In this document: piece after piece, positions 7,742-15,565 of the stretch
Layout of the letters: each line of letters starts with the position of its first letter
How positions within the stretch are numbered: the stretch's first letter is position 1
NCBI GenBank assembly: GCA_014240385.1
Contig: JAAZXA010000083.1
Coordinates: 1-32,556 of the forward strand
Direction: 5' to 3'
Source of the DNA: Methanobacteriota archaeon
GTDB taxonomy: Archaea; Thermoplasmatota; Poseidoniia; Poseidoniales; Poseidoniaceae
DNA length: 32,556 nt
Notes under the pieces: model-generated
Told to the model about the DNA's origin: nothing
What the model saw: only the letters and a program-made list of their open reading frames with translations
Databases searched by the model: none
Translations under genes and position numbers: made by a program

Positions 7742-8269
7742 TCACTCCTCCTGAATTGTGATTCCGAATTTCTCGGCAAACCATGTTCGTGATTCATCTG
7801 GGGAAACCGAGTGGCCTCGACCAACTTTACGACTACGTCGTCGTCGGCGTTTGACACGGTGTCCTGGCCTCTCAAGAACTACGCTGATATCCATCCCATA
7901 GATTCCAATGTCGGGGTCGTACTTCTGGTCTGGGAATTCAGTATAGTCGCTGATTCCGAAAGTCAAGTTTCCTTGTGCATCAAAATTCCATGCAGGTATG
8001 CTGTTTTCACGAACCCAAAATGCATCTGTCAAAAATTTCTCAACTTTATCGCTATCTCTCATGGTGACTTTGCATCCAATTGGGAAACCCTTGCGAACTT
8101 TTAGGTCGCGGTTTTGGATTCGGCCCATTGTACGAAGGGGAGAAAGTCCAGTTAGTAATTCCAGAACCTTTTCAGCGGTTTGAAGGCGCTCTCCGCCTTC
8201 ACCGACACCAATATTGATGGTGACTTTAGTGATTCTAGGAGTCAGCATAGGGTTTGCTGTTTCACTCAT
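7742..8269 (-). CDS. rpl5: 50S ribosomal protein uL5
   Basis: 5S rRNA-binding protein of the central protuberance, 175 residues. Key segments are PRITKVTINIGVGEGGERLQ, the LLTGLSPLRTMGRIQNRD stretch, RKGFPIGCKVTMR, and the C-terminal DPDIGIYGMDISVVLERPG. A basic RRRRRSRKVGRGH patch follows. The start overlaps the rps4e stop by 4 nt (ATGA). Length and context are typical. Confidence 0.96.
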   Translation of the reverse strand: MSETANPMLTPRITKVTINIGVGEGGERLQTAEKVLELLTGLSPLRTMGRIQNRDLKVRKGFPIGCKVTMRDSDKVEKFLTDAFWVRENSIPAWNFDAQGNLTFGISDYTEFPDQKYDPDIGIYGMDISVVLERPGHRVKRRRRRSRKVGRGHSVSPDESRTWFAEKFGITIQEE

Positions 8270-8970
8270 GACTTCACCTCCACGCCGGGTAGTGGTGTTG
8301 CATCACTGACCACGAATACGTGGCGAGCAATAGTTCCGAAATTCTCGAAATTGACTTCGTTTGACATACTTGAACGCTTGACAAGGTATTCCTTCACATG
8401 AGCGATATTACCTACGTGTGATCCACCGATCAGGTATGATTTACAGCCATCTGTAAATGATAAGTGTTCAACAATATCCTGCTCTGGCAGTGAAATCTTC
8501 AAGGAATCACCGCTGTTGTAAGCATTGGCATCATCGACGATAATACAGCGTCCATCGTGCAAGTTCAACTGGGTTCTTCCACCTTTAATCGTTGACTTGC
8601 CTTCGATACGGCAAACCTTCCAATCTGCATCACTATCTGAGATTTGGCGGTAGCGGAGTTTTCCGTTCTGGTCAAGGACGCAGCGGAAGTGTTGCTCTCC
8701 AAGTGTGAGAACATCCATCAAACCTACACCAATTCGTGGGTCTTTGACGATGCGACCATCGATTCGGGCAAGTTTGTTATGTAGGATAGTGCGGACTTCA
8801 CGAACACTCTTAGCAAGGCCGAGAACATCACGAACAATCATTACCAATGGCATGCACATTTCTATACTGTGTGAACCAGGAGTGGGACGAGTTACCCAGA
8901 CGCTAGTCTTTCGAGGTAGAGCCCATGTACGGGGCATATTGAGTCTCTTTAGGTGGTGGCTTGATCCCAT
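8266..8970 (-). CDS. rps4e: 30S ribosomal protein eS4
   Basis: Archaeal/eukaryotic small-subunit protein of 234 residues. The N-terminal GSSHHLKRLNMPRTWALPRK is diagnostic for eS4, followed by the S4-type RNA-binding segment (REVRTILHNKLARIDGRIVK), a central DGRCIIVDDANAYNSGDS region and a KOW-type loop near GGSHVGNIAHV. It is placed between L24 and L5 as in other archaea. Nothing unusual. Confidence 0.96.
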   Translation of the reverse strand: MGSSHHLKRLNMPRTWALPRKTSVWVTRPTPGSHSIEMCMPLVMIVRDVLGLAKSVREVRTILHNKLARIDGRIVKDPRIGVGLMDVLTLGEQHFRCVLDQNGKLRYRQISDSDADWKVCRIEGKSTIKGGRTQLNLHDGRCIIVDDANAYNSGDSLKISLPEQDIVEHLSFTDGCKSYLIGGSHVGNIAHVKEYLVKRSSMSNEVNFENFGTIARHVFVVSDATPLPGVEVKS

Positions 8971-8975
8971 CTGAT

Positions 8976-9380
8976 TCAGCTCCTATCGGTGATGCTCTTC
9001 ATTCGCATCGGGTCGGTTTCATCCAACTTTGTAATGACCACGTTAGAGGAATGAATTGGTACACCTTCCTCTTTATTGTCGGCCTTGGAATGGGTTGCTC
9101 CCTCAATTATTAATTGGGACTTGGCTGCATTGATTGAGATGACTTTTCCCTCAAGACCGCTAACTCCACGAGGTCCTCCATGGCGCTTACCCTTGCTTGG
9201 GTTGCCAAAATCTCCACGAAGAACTTTGGCTTCATCACCGACACGAACGGTGACTGAGCGTACTCCCGCCAAACGGGAGTCAGTAGTTTGAAGACGAGCT
9301 TTCACTCGCTTTCGCTGGCTATGGGTTGGAGCATTGAACATTCTCTTCCTTTGCTTATTTGGCTTACTACTCTTGACCAT
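8976..9380 (-). CDS. rpl24: 50S ribosomal protein uL24
   Basis: Large-subunit assembly initiator, 134 residues from the chosen ATG. The N-terminus (SKPNKQRKRMFNAPTHSQRK) is archaeal/eukaryotic-type. The KOW domain follows (VRVGDEAKVLRGDFGNPSKG and GKVISINAAKSQLIIEG). The ATG at 9380 has GAGGTG 6 nt upstream. A GTG three codons earlier is inside that Shine-Dalgarno and was not chosen. The gene follows the distal uL14 stop (9391) by 10 nt, which supports uL14 extending to that stop. Confidence 0.95.
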   Translation of the reverse strand: MVKSSKPNKQRKRMFNAPTHSQRKRVKARLQTTDSRLAGVRSVTVRVGDEAKVLRGDFGNPSKGKRHGGPRGVSGLEGKVISINAAKSQLIIEGATHSKADNKEEGVPIHSSNVVITKLDETDPMRMKSITDRS

Positions 9381-9390
9381 ATTCAGCACC

Positions 9391-9789
9391 TCAGATTATC
9401 TGCTTGGCAGTTGCCGCAATTCTAGGCCAACGCTCTGCGCTCTCCCTTGATACAGGCCCCTTGATATCGGAACCTTGGACTTCTCCACGCTAATTGGTAA
9501 TGACTACGGCATTGTCCTCGAATTGAACCCAAGTTCCGTCTACTCTGCGGAATGGACGACGCTGGCGGATGACCACTGCGCGGAACATCTGTCTGCGAGT
9601 TTCTGGAGTACCTTTCTTGACGCTGACCTTGATCATGTCGCCAACTCCGGCTGCAGGGTATCTGCGCATGGTTGAACCAATTTTGTAAACTGAAATCAAT
9701 TGTACGATTTTGGCACCTGTGTTATCTGCACACTGCATACGAGCAGCGGTTGGAAGACCACGGGTCTGCTTACCTGCAATTCCCTTCAT
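9391..9789 (-). CDS. rpl14: 50S ribosomal protein uL14, full length but interrupted by an in-frame TAG at codon 100
   Basis: uL14 sits at the subunit interface. Codons 1-99 show the family core ([20 protein letters not shown], then [11 protein letters not shown] and [13 protein letters not shown]) and end EDNAVVITN. Then comes TAG (9492-9490). The same frame continues with [28 protein letters not shown] and KQII to TGA at 9391. That tail is the conserved archaeal uL14 C-terminus, and the total of 132 codons is the usual archaeal length. The next gene is spaced to the distal stop, not to the TAG. Stop at the TAG would leave an unlikely 99-residue protein. Explanations, most likely first: a base error or strain-level substitution in a codon such as GAG, AAG or CAG; then suppression or readthrough. 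The start overlaps the rps17 stop by 4 nt. Confidence 0.9.
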
Positions 9790-10124
9790 GCTGATTCCTC
9801 CTTGCTCATCTCAATAACACAGAATGAAACTGTCTTGGAAAGTGGCTTACACTCCATAACTTTGACTCGGTCGCCAATATTAGGTTCTCCAATACAAGAT
9901 GGTATGTGGGCAGCCATTCTACTGGTGCGCTTCTCATATCTCTGGTATTTTGCCATTTTACGGACATTGTGGCGCTCAAGAATGATTGTTTTTGTCATTC
10001 CAATGCGGGCAACTGTACCTTCGAGTATTTGCCCTCTTAGCCTTAAGGTGCCATAGAACGGGCAATTCTCATCGCCGTCCCACTCACTACTGGGTCTGCT
10101 CACGTCAACTCCGATGTCACGCAT
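9786..10124 (-). CDS. rps17: 30S ribosomal protein uS17
   Basis: Small-subunit primary rRNA-binding protein. The ATG at 10124 (MRDIGVDVSRP) matches the usual archaeal N-terminus, giving 112 residues. An in-frame GTG three codons earlier is possible but falls in the GGAAGTG Shine-Dalgarno. Diagnostic stretches are CPFYGTLRLRGQILEGTV, RHNVRKMAKYQRYEKRTSR, MAAHIPSCIGEPNIGDRVKV and the CKPLSKTVSFCVIE segment. The gene overlaps rpl14 by 4 nt. Confidence 0.95.
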   Translation of the reverse strand: MRDIGVDVSRPSSEWDGDENCPFYGTLRLRGQILEGTVARIGMTKTIILERHNVRKMAKYQRYEKRTSRMAAHIPSCIGEPNIGDRVKVMECKPLSKTVSFCVIEMSKEESA

Positions 10125-10129
10125 TGGTT

Positions 10130-10384
10130 TCACTTCCTGTACCTTCGGTGAATCCGGTCACCGGGCCGTTGTCCAACTATGCTGCCGTCAATAATTTGCT
10201 CGGCATCATCTAATGTGAATTTGATAACGTCTTTGGCAAAAGTGAGTTCTGACTCACCTTCCAAGACCTTGATGGTTCGCTTTGTCTCATCGATGACAAG
10301 ACCGGTGCGTCCGACCAATGTGGAATCAGTTGAGGAGCAAATGCTCACAGTGCGTCCTATCCAGGGCATATTTCTTGCATCCAT
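10130..10384 (-). CDS. rnp1: Ribonuclease P protein component 1 (Rpp29/Pop4 family)
   Basis: Protein subunit of archaeal RNase P, which matures tRNA 5' ends. The 84-residue product has the Sm-like barrel pattern of Rpp29: PWIGRTVSICSSTDSTLVGR, TGLVIDETKRTIKVL, then the TFAKDVIKFTL strand and an IVGQRPGDRIHRRYRK tail. Its place between aIF1 and uS17 is characteristic of archaea. The ATG abuts the aIF1 stop with no gap. GAGGTGAG in the end of the upstream gene serves as ribosome-binding site. Confidence 0.94.
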   Translation of the reverse strand: MDARNMPWIGRTVSICSSTDSTLVGRTGLVIDETKRTIKVLEGESELTFAKDVIKFTLDDAEQIIDGSIVGQRPGDRIHRRYRK

Positions 10385-10684
10385 TCATCTCACCTCCACT
10401 TGATATCCATTTTTCTTCAGTACTTCTGCAGCCTTCTTCTTGTGCTCGCCTTGTAGTTCGATGACTCGCCCTTTGACGGTGCCACCGGCTGCGCAGCGTG
10501 CTTTGAGTGTCTTTGCTAACTGGTCGATGTCGATTGCTGAATCAGTGATTCCTTCGACGATTGTTACCAGTTTTCCATACCTCCTTCTAACGACTGAAAT
10601 TATTGCTTTTTGCTGTTCCTTTGCTATTTCTTGACATATACATAGTTCATCAGGTAGTCCACAGACATTGCAAATTGCAGCCAC
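10385..10684 (-). CDS. Translation initiation factor aIF1 (SUI1 family)
   Basis: Promotes scanning and start-codon selection on the 30S subunit. The 99-residue product has an N-terminal zinc-knuckle-like segment (ICNVCGLPDELCICQE, C5, C8, C14, C16) found in archaeal aIF1. The SUI1 domain follows (KLVTIVEGI, LKARCAAGGTVKG, VIELQGEHKKKAAEVLKKNG). It lies between rpl29 and rnp1, the usual archaeal position. Length and motifs are normal. Confidence 0.95.
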   Translation of the reverse strand: MAAICNVCGLPDELCICQEIAKEQQKAIISVVRRRYGKLVTIVEGITDSAIDIDQLAKTLKARCAAGGTVKGRVIELQGEHKKKAAEVLKKNGYQVEVR

Positions 10685-10690
10685 TTTGTT

Positions 10691-10894
10691 TCACTCCTTC
10701 CTGTCCTGATGCATCTTTGTTAACAATCGTGCAATGCTGCGACGGGTTGCTCGGTAAGCCCCCATGTTTGATGCAGTTCCACCCATGCTCTTCTCAGAAT
10801 TGAGTTGAAGCATCTCCTCTCTTAGTTCCTTTAACCTCGACTTACGAGCATCAAAGCTCATGTTATCGATTTCTCGGTTTGGTAGGTGGCTCAT
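10691..10894 (-). CDS. rpl29: 50S ribosomal protein uL29
   Basis: Small large-subunit protein near the peptide exit tunnel, 67 residues, two-helix fold. Recognisable are SRLKELREEMLQLNSEKSMG and the ATRRSIARLLTKMHQDR C-terminal helix. The annotated ATG overlaps the rps3 stop (ATGA). An internal ATG at residue 12 (MSFDARKSRL) would also give a plausible uL29. Coupling favours the longer form. Confidence 0.93.
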   Translation of the reverse strand: MSHLPNREIDNMSFDARKSRLKELREEMLQLNSEKSMGGTASNMGAYRATRRSIARLLTKMHQDRKE

Positions 10895-11559
10895 GCGTTC
10901 ACCTCCATGTGAATAACTTCGATCTCGCCTTCTTCATTGACTGAGACTTGGTCCTTTCCATAAACGGTAATCTCGTGAGGAAGTTTAGTTCCTGGGCGCA
11001 TGATTGCTACGCTACAACCGATGGTCCCCAACTTCTTGATGGCAGTAGAGAATCCACGGTCCATGTGAATTAGTGCGGTTTCACCACAGTACTTGACGTG
11101 GCCAGCGATAAACTTCTGAGTACGGTGGCGAGCACCGGTAATCTTTCCGTTTAGAATAACGATAACACCTTTTGCGCCTGCTTCCATGATGTTGAGCGCA
11201 GTTGAGTGTCCTGCACGGCGGAAGTACCAGCCTCGCTCCAAAGCACTTGCCAACTTTTCTGCCATGATTTGGGCGTTAAGAGCTGGCTTCTCTACCTCAT
11301 CTACCTTCAAGCGAGGGTTCTGAAGTTTGAACTCGTCTTCGAGTCGGCGCTGCAGTTCGTTGATGATGCGTCCCTTACGGCCAATGACCATTCCTGGGCG
11401 CTCTGCCTTTAGGGTGACTTCGGTTCCTTGAGGGGTTCTGCGGATGTCAAGTCCACCAAAACCAGCTCTCTTTGTGTTGTTCATCAAGAATTCCTTGACT
11501 AAGTGGCGCTCGACATTGCGGTCGATGATGCGTCGAATAACGTTATTTTGTCTTGCCAT
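10891..11559 (-). CDS. rps3: 30S ribosomal protein uS3
   Basis: Small-subunit protein at the mRNA entry channel. The ATG at 11559 (MARQNNVIRRI) has GAGGTG 6 nt upstream. A longer frame would overlap rpl22 and was rejected. Domains: KH type 2 (LKAERPGMVIGRKGRIINEL) at about residues 45-100, then the C-terminal domain with KGVIVILNGKITGARHRTQK and the GCSVAIMRPGTKLPHEITVY segment. It has 222 residues. The C-terminus is acidic (NEEGEIEVIHMEVNA). Confidence 0.96.
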   Translation of the reverse strand: MARQNNVIRRIIDRNVERHLVKEFLMNNTKRAGFGGLDIRRTPQGTEVTLKAERPGMVIGRKGRIINELQRRLEDEFKLQNPRLKVDEVEKPALNAQIMAEKLASALERGWYFRRAGHSTALNIMEAGAKGVIVILNGKITGARHRTQKFIAGHVKYCGETALIHMDRGFSTAIKKLGTIGCSVAIMRPGTKLPHEITVYGKDQVSVNEEGEIEVIHMEVNA

Positions 11560-11569
11560 CTTCAACACC

Positions 11570-12136
11570 TCAGAATTCGTCCTCATCCTCTACTTCGCTG
11601 GAGAGGTCTTCCAAAAATAATTCCAGATTGGTCTGGTAGTGATTGCTAGGGGTTGCACGTCCACGAGCACGTGGAATCCATCCCTTCTTGATTTGACCGC
11701 GGTGAGCGGCGATGTGGGTAATTACCATGTCTTCTGGCTCGATATCGTCATGCTCATGGCGAGCATTATCCATAGCGCTGTTGATGAGTTTGATGAATTC
11801 ACGGCTAGCCTTGGCTGGGAAGCGACCTGGGCCGATCTTTCCTTTTCGGTGTCCAAGTGAACGTGGACCTGCGCGGTTTCGGTGGCGCATGTTATTTCCA
11901 CGAACGAATGGTATAGCGCGGGCCTTACGACGAATGTCGGGGCGGTCTGAATCTATTTTGATAACTGATTCAAGGATTGTTATGGCTGCCGACGCAGTCT
12001 TGTTTCGAACTGCTCGAGAGATTTCGAAACAATGTTTCACGTGGCAATCAACATTCACTGCACGCGCAGTGGAAAGACGGCTGCCTTGCATAAGTTGGGT
12101 GTAGCCTTTTTGAGGTTTTGAACGGTCTCTACTCAT
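11570..12136 (-). CDS. rpl22: 50S ribosomal protein uL22
   Basis: Lines the peptide exit tunnel. From the ATG at 12136 (MSRDRSKPQKG) it has 188 residues. GAGGTG lies 6 nt before this ATG, whereas the alternative GTG and ATG upstream fall within or too near it. Features: EISRAVRNKTASAAITILES, the loop MRHRNRAGPRSLGHRKGK, the segment SREFIKLINSAMDNARHEHD and the tunnel-loop region RGRATPSNHYQTNLELFLED. The extreme C-terminus is acidic. Confidence 0.95.
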   Translation of the reverse strand: MSRDRSKPQKGYTQLMQGSRLSTARAVNVDCHVKHCFEISRAVRNKTASAAITILESVIKIDSDRPDIRRKARAIPFVRGNNMRHRNRAGPRSLGHRKGKIGPGRFPAKASREFIKLINSAMDNARHEHDDIEPEDMVITHIAAHRGQIKKGWIPRARGRATPSNHYQTNLELFLEDLSSEVEDEDEF

Positions 12137-12146
12137 CATTTTCACC

Positions 12147-12641
12147 TCACTTCAATGCTACGTGCTTCGACGACTTGGTCGCACCGACACCGGGGCCACT
12201 GTGGGCAACGTTGCGGCGAGTGAGGCCGAACTCACCCAGATAATGCCCGATCATTTCAGGCCTGATTTCAATGTCAGAGAAGCCACGTCCATTGTGTACT
12301 CCAATTGTTTGTCCTACGAATTCTGGTAGAATTACCATATCTCTACGGTGAGTACGGATGACCTTGCCATCTGCATGCTTAACACGAAGACGGAAGTGTT
12401 CGTTTTCTCCAGATATCCCTCGTGAGAATGAACGTCGAGCACGGGCTGATAATAGACCGACTACAGAAATGACGTCTGCATCATCTTCAGTTGGATAAAG
12501 AGGTAGAGCTTGTAATTGCTCAACCGTATAACCACGGTAGAGGAATTCTTTCTTACGGCGCTCGCTAACTCTTCCGCGAAGTTTGCGGACTCGACGACGA
12601 GCTGCCTTGGGGGTCATATAGCGACGCTTTCTCTTTGCCAT
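12147..12641 (-). CDS. rps19: 30S ribosomal protein uS19
   Basis: Small-subunit head protein near the A-site finger. It has 164 residues with the long basic N-terminus usual in this branch (MAKRKRRYMTPKAARRRVRK). The conserved S19 core is RTHRRDMVILPEFVGQTIGV, then HNGRGFSDIEIRPEMIGHYL and GEFGLTRRNVAHSGPGVGAT. It lies in the S10-operon-like order between L2 and L22, 11 nt from rpl2. Slightly long but normal. Confidence 0.96.
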   Translation of the reverse strand: MAKRKRRYMTPKAARRRVRKLRGRVSERRKKEFLYRGYTVEQLQALPLYPTEDDADVISVVGLLSARARRSFSRGISGENEHFRLRVKHADGKVIRTHRRDMVILPEFVGQTIGVHNGRGFSDIEIRPEMIGHYLGEFGLTRRNVAHSGPGVGATKSSKHVALK

Positions 12642-12652
12642 CTCAAATCACC

Positions 12653-13369
12653 TCATTTCCTCTTGCCTCGGCCGCGACCTGTGCGGCTTGGTGCGATATG
12701 TCCGACCTTAGCGCCGGGTGGTGTGCCGCGAGCGACACTGTTTGGACCGTGAACTGCTTGGTGATTTCCTCCACCGTGTGGGTGGTCAACAGGGTTCATT
12801 GCAACACCGCTAACAGTTGGGTATTGCTTTCCGCGAGCCTTTGCCTTGTAGTGGGCTGTACCAGCCTTCATCAGTGGCATCTCAGAGCGGCCATGACCTG
12901 CAAGTATACCGATTGTTGCACGGCACTTTTGTGGTAGGTCTCGGGTCTTTCCACTTGGTAAGCGGACTCGAACACGACCGCTATCCAACTGACTCTCAAC
13001 AATACATGAAGAGCCACCAGAGCGAGCGATTTTACCACCGTCTCCGGGGCGTAGTTCTAGGTTGTTAATCGGCGTACCTTCTGGAAGATTTCCAAGTGTG
13101 GTGACATTGCCTGGGCGTAAGGAGACATTGTCTCCAAAGGCGATTTTTTGACCAACTGCAAGACCTTCTGTTGCAACTACCATGAACTCATCATATCCGT
13201 GCTTAACACGGGCGAGTGGTGCAGTGTGTACTGGACTGTGAATAAGTTCAGCAACCTCAGCAACCTCATCCTCTATGTTTGGCATTCGGTTCTTACCGGG
13301 AAATCGGTGGGAACTAACCTGATATTTTGGGCTGCTGCCCTTTCTCTGTGCACGAATTCGCTTACCCAT
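12653..13369 (-). CDS. rpl2: 50S ribosomal protein uL2
   Basis: Core large-subunit protein needed for subunit association and peptidyl transfer. The 238-residue archaeal form starts MGKRIRAQRKG. It contains the SH3-like and OB-like halves (DNVSLRPGNVTTLGNLPEGT; ARSGGSSCIVESQ) and the highly conserved GVAMNPVDHPHGGGNHQ segment with the histidine implicated near the peptidyl transferase centre. A basic tail ends RGRGKRK. Nothing unusual. Confidence 0.97.
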   Translation of the reverse strand: MGKRIRAQRKGSSPKYQVSSHRFPGKNRMPNIEDEVAEVAELIHSPVHTAPLARVKHGYDEFMVVATEGLAVGQKIAFGDNVSLRPGNVTTLGNLPEGTPINNLELRPGDGGKIARSGGSSCIVESQLDSGRVRVRLPSGKTRDLPQKCRATIGILAGHGRSEMPLMKAGTAHYKAKARGKQYPTVSGVAMNPVDHPHGGGNHQAVHGPNSVARGTPPGAKVGHIAPSRTGRGRGKRK

Positions 13370-13379
13370 TCAAACCACC

Positions 13380-13652
13380 TCAGAGTGCTCCTAGTTTCAG
13401 TGCTGCTTCCTCAGCATCATAACCCTCAGCGAGTTTGACACTTGCATGCTTTCCGTATTTTGTGATACGGGTATTGACCTTGGCAACCTTAACGTCGAAG
13501 AGCCGCTCTACAGCGCTTGCGACATCAGCCTTGGTAGCCTTACGGTTGATGATGAATTCCAACCTGTTACGGTTGTCGTATTCAGTATTGATACGGGCTT
13601 CTAATGACTTTTCTGTCAGCCACGGTGCTATGATTACCTTGTATGGATCCAT
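13380..13652 (-). CDS. rpl23: 50S ribosomal protein uL23
   Basis: Tunnel-exit protein that docks SRP and the translocon in this family. It is 90 residues: VIIAPWLTEKSLEARINTEY and NRLEFIINRKATKADVASAV, with VAKVNTRITKYGKHASVKLA near the C-terminus. It is placed between L4 and L2 as expected. The length is close to the archaeal average of about 85. Confidence 0.96.
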   Translation of the reverse strand: MDPYKVIIAPWLTEKSLEARINTEYDNRNRLEFIINRKATKADVASAVERLFDVKVAKVNTRITKYGKHASVKLAEGYDAEEAALKLGAL

Positions 13653-13661
13653 GATATCACC

Positions 13662-14543
13662 TCAAGCGAGTTCCTCTACTGCCTTCTTTGTGAAGACTGT
13701 CAAGCGTCCAACATCGCCACCTGGTGCAAGGTCCTCTGCTGCGAGGTCCCTAACCGAGACGACATCCACGCCTGGGATGTTGCGTCCAGCCAATGCAAGG
13801 CCAGACTTTTGTGAAACTACCATCAAGACACTCTTGGGAGTACGGTGGCGACGGCCACGCATGGTTCCCTTTCCTGCTCTAACTTTGCGTCCATCTCTTG
13901 CACGCTGTAAGTCATCTCCTAGGCCAAGGCTCTCAAGAATTGCAATCAACTTGCGGGTTGGGTGCTCAAGGCTGAAAGCCTCTATGTCCATGCTTTCTTC
14001 GCCTTCATCACGAACTTCTTTGTAGTCGCCGATGATTAATGGTAAAGTGTCAATTTCATCGTGGAATCTGTGGCCACGTGTGAATACTATGTCTTTGTCT
14101 GCAGTTGCAGCCAAAGCAGAATCTCTTGCTAAACGGCGCTCAGTAGTGTTCATTGCCATACTCCAGTCTTTCTCGACCTTTGGCCCATGCGCTCTACGGC
14201 CACCACGTGTGTGTGGATTTTGTGCACCAGTCTTAGCGCCAGTTTTTCTCATAATTCTGGAGACACCACGACCCTTACCCCACCATTCAACGGAGTGGCG
14301 CATACCTGGCATTGGTCGCTTCTTGCCCTTTTGCTGCTTGGAACCATAGGCTTGGCGGCGGTTAGCACGAGAAACTCGTACTGCCTTGCGAACTACATCT
14401 GTGCGAACATCGGTTTCGAAAGCACTTGGTAAGTTGATATTCTTTCCAGATTCGACACTGATGTCGTAGATTTCCTGAAGACGGCCTGCTTCGACCTGAT
14501 CCTGAGTGATATCGTTGGTGATGTGGAATACACTTGCCTTCAT
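13662..14543 (-). CDS. rpl4: 50S ribosomal protein uL4
   Basis: Tunnel-lining large-subunit protein; bacterial L4 also represses its own operon. The 293-residue product has RAHGPKVEKDWSMAMNTTER, the extended loop rich in basic residues (RRQAYGSKQQKGKKRPMPGM), and the globular GRKVRAGKGTMRGRRHRTPK segment, which is typical of archaeal and eukaryotic uL4. A C-terminal Rossmann-like part contains GLALAGRNIPGVDVVSVRDL. It starts 2 nt after the uL3 stop, so the two are coupled. Confidence 0.96.
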   Translation of the reverse strand: MKASVFHITNDITQDQVEAGRLQEIYDISVESGKNINLPSAFETDVRTDVVRKAVRVSRANRRQAYGSKQQKGKKRPMPGMRHSVEWWGKGRGVSRIMRKTGAKTGAQNPHTRGGRRAHGPKVEKDWSMAMNTTERRLARDSALAATADKDIVFTRGHRFHDEIDTLPLIIGDYKEVRDEGEESMDIEAFSLEHPTRKLIAILESLGLGDDLQRARDGRKVRAGKGTMRGRRHRTPKSVLMVVSQKSGLALAGRNIPGVDVVSVRDLAAEDLAPGGDVGRLTVFTKKAVEELA

Positions 14544-14545
14544 CT

Positions 14546-15565
14546 TCAGACCCCCTGCTTGGATGCTGTACTCACATATGTGATGTCGATTGGATATTCT
14601 GTCTTTGCACCTGCACGAGTTGCATCTCGTAGACAGACTAGACGCTTTGCTGGACCTGGTAGGCTGCCCTTGACGAGCATGTAATGGTTTGAGATTTCCC
14701 CGTAGTTGAGGAAACCACCATCTGGTGTTATCTCATGCTCTTCTGGGTTAGAGATTCTCAAGATGTTCTTGTTGAATTCAGTACGCTGGTGGTAACCCTT
14801 CTGTCCAGCTTGGCGCAAAGTCTTCCTCACGTATCCTGTACCCTTATCTCCAAGGTTTCCGTGTTGTCGGCGACGCTTGGAGTTCTTGTGAGAAAGTAGT
14901 TTTCCACCAAATCTGCGGATAACACCTTGGAAACCGGATCCCTTTGTAATACCCACAACATCGATGAATGTGCCTTCTTCAAAGACTGAATCAATTGATA
15001 TTTGTTGGCCTAGTTGTTCACTGGACCAATTCAACTGCTCTTCTGGAGTGCCTCCGCACAATCCAAGTTCCATAACTTCTGGAGTCTTAGAAGGTGAGCC
15101 TGAAACTTTTCCAGGTTGTGTTGCAACTATTAGTCGGACTTCACATAGGTCCTCCTCCTTGAGGGCATCAAAGTGTTTTTCTGATTCGTGGGCCTTTGGC
15201 TCTGGGAGTCGGCGTCCAATTTCAGGGAATGCTTCAACTAATTCAGCGCTATCTAGCCATGCTTCACCAGCGGTTTGCTTTCCGTAAGGATTCATTTTGT
15301 AGCCACGAACTCCAAGCACAATCATGTCTGGAACTTCTACTACTGTTACCGGCACACGGATTTCTTGTCCAGCGCTAGTAGATCGAGGATTCATATCTCT
15401 CATCATTACGTGAGTCATACCAGCCTTCCAACCAGCGAATCCTTGCACTCTAATCTCTTTACTGTCAACCTGTGGCCATGACTTCACGCGTCCAAAGTGA
15501 CGCTGTGCCCTCTTGCGAGGGCTGAATGCCATGCTTCCACGTCGTGGATGGTGTCTCTTGGCCAT
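14546..15565 (-). CDS. rpl3: 50S ribosomal protein uL3
   Basis: Large-subunit assembly protein near the peptidyl transferase centre, 339 residues. The N-terminus (PRRGSMAFSPRKRAQRHFGR) and the conserved GFQGVIRRFGGKLLSHKNSK region are diagnostic, as is TGYVRKTLRQAGQKGYHQRT, which follows the basic loop. It is the first gene of the 25-gene minus-strand cluster. GGAGG lies 9 nt before the ATG, and the upstream 300 nt hold several dyads that may form a leader. Confidence 0.96.
   Translation of the reverse strand: MAKRHHPRRGSMAFSPRKRAQRHFGRVKSWPQVDSKEIRVQGFAGWKAGMTHVMMRDMNPRSTSAGQEIRVPVTVVEVPDMIVLGVRGYKMNPYGKQTAGEAWLDSAELVEAFPEIGRRLPEPKAHESEKHFDALKEEDLCEVRLIVATQPGKVSGSPSKTPEVMELGLCGGTPEEQLNWSSEQLGQQISIDSVFEEGTFIDVVGITKGSGFQGVIRRFGGKLLSHKNSKRRRQHGNLGDKGTGYVRKTLRQAGQKGYHQRTEFNKNILRISNPEEHEITPDGGFLNYGEISNHYMLVKGSLPGPAKRLVCLRDATRAGAKTEYPIDITYVSTASKQGV

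Noticed and set aside
9490-9492. Pyrrolysine as the explanation for the uL14 TAG
   Set aside because: No pyl genes are in the window, the tail after TAG is typical, and a single base change is simpler. Kept only as an open possibility.
9490-9789. uL14 as a genuine 99-residue protein ending at TAG
   Set aside because: 33 further conserved residues follow in the same frame to a normal stop, and the next gene is positioned relative to that stop.
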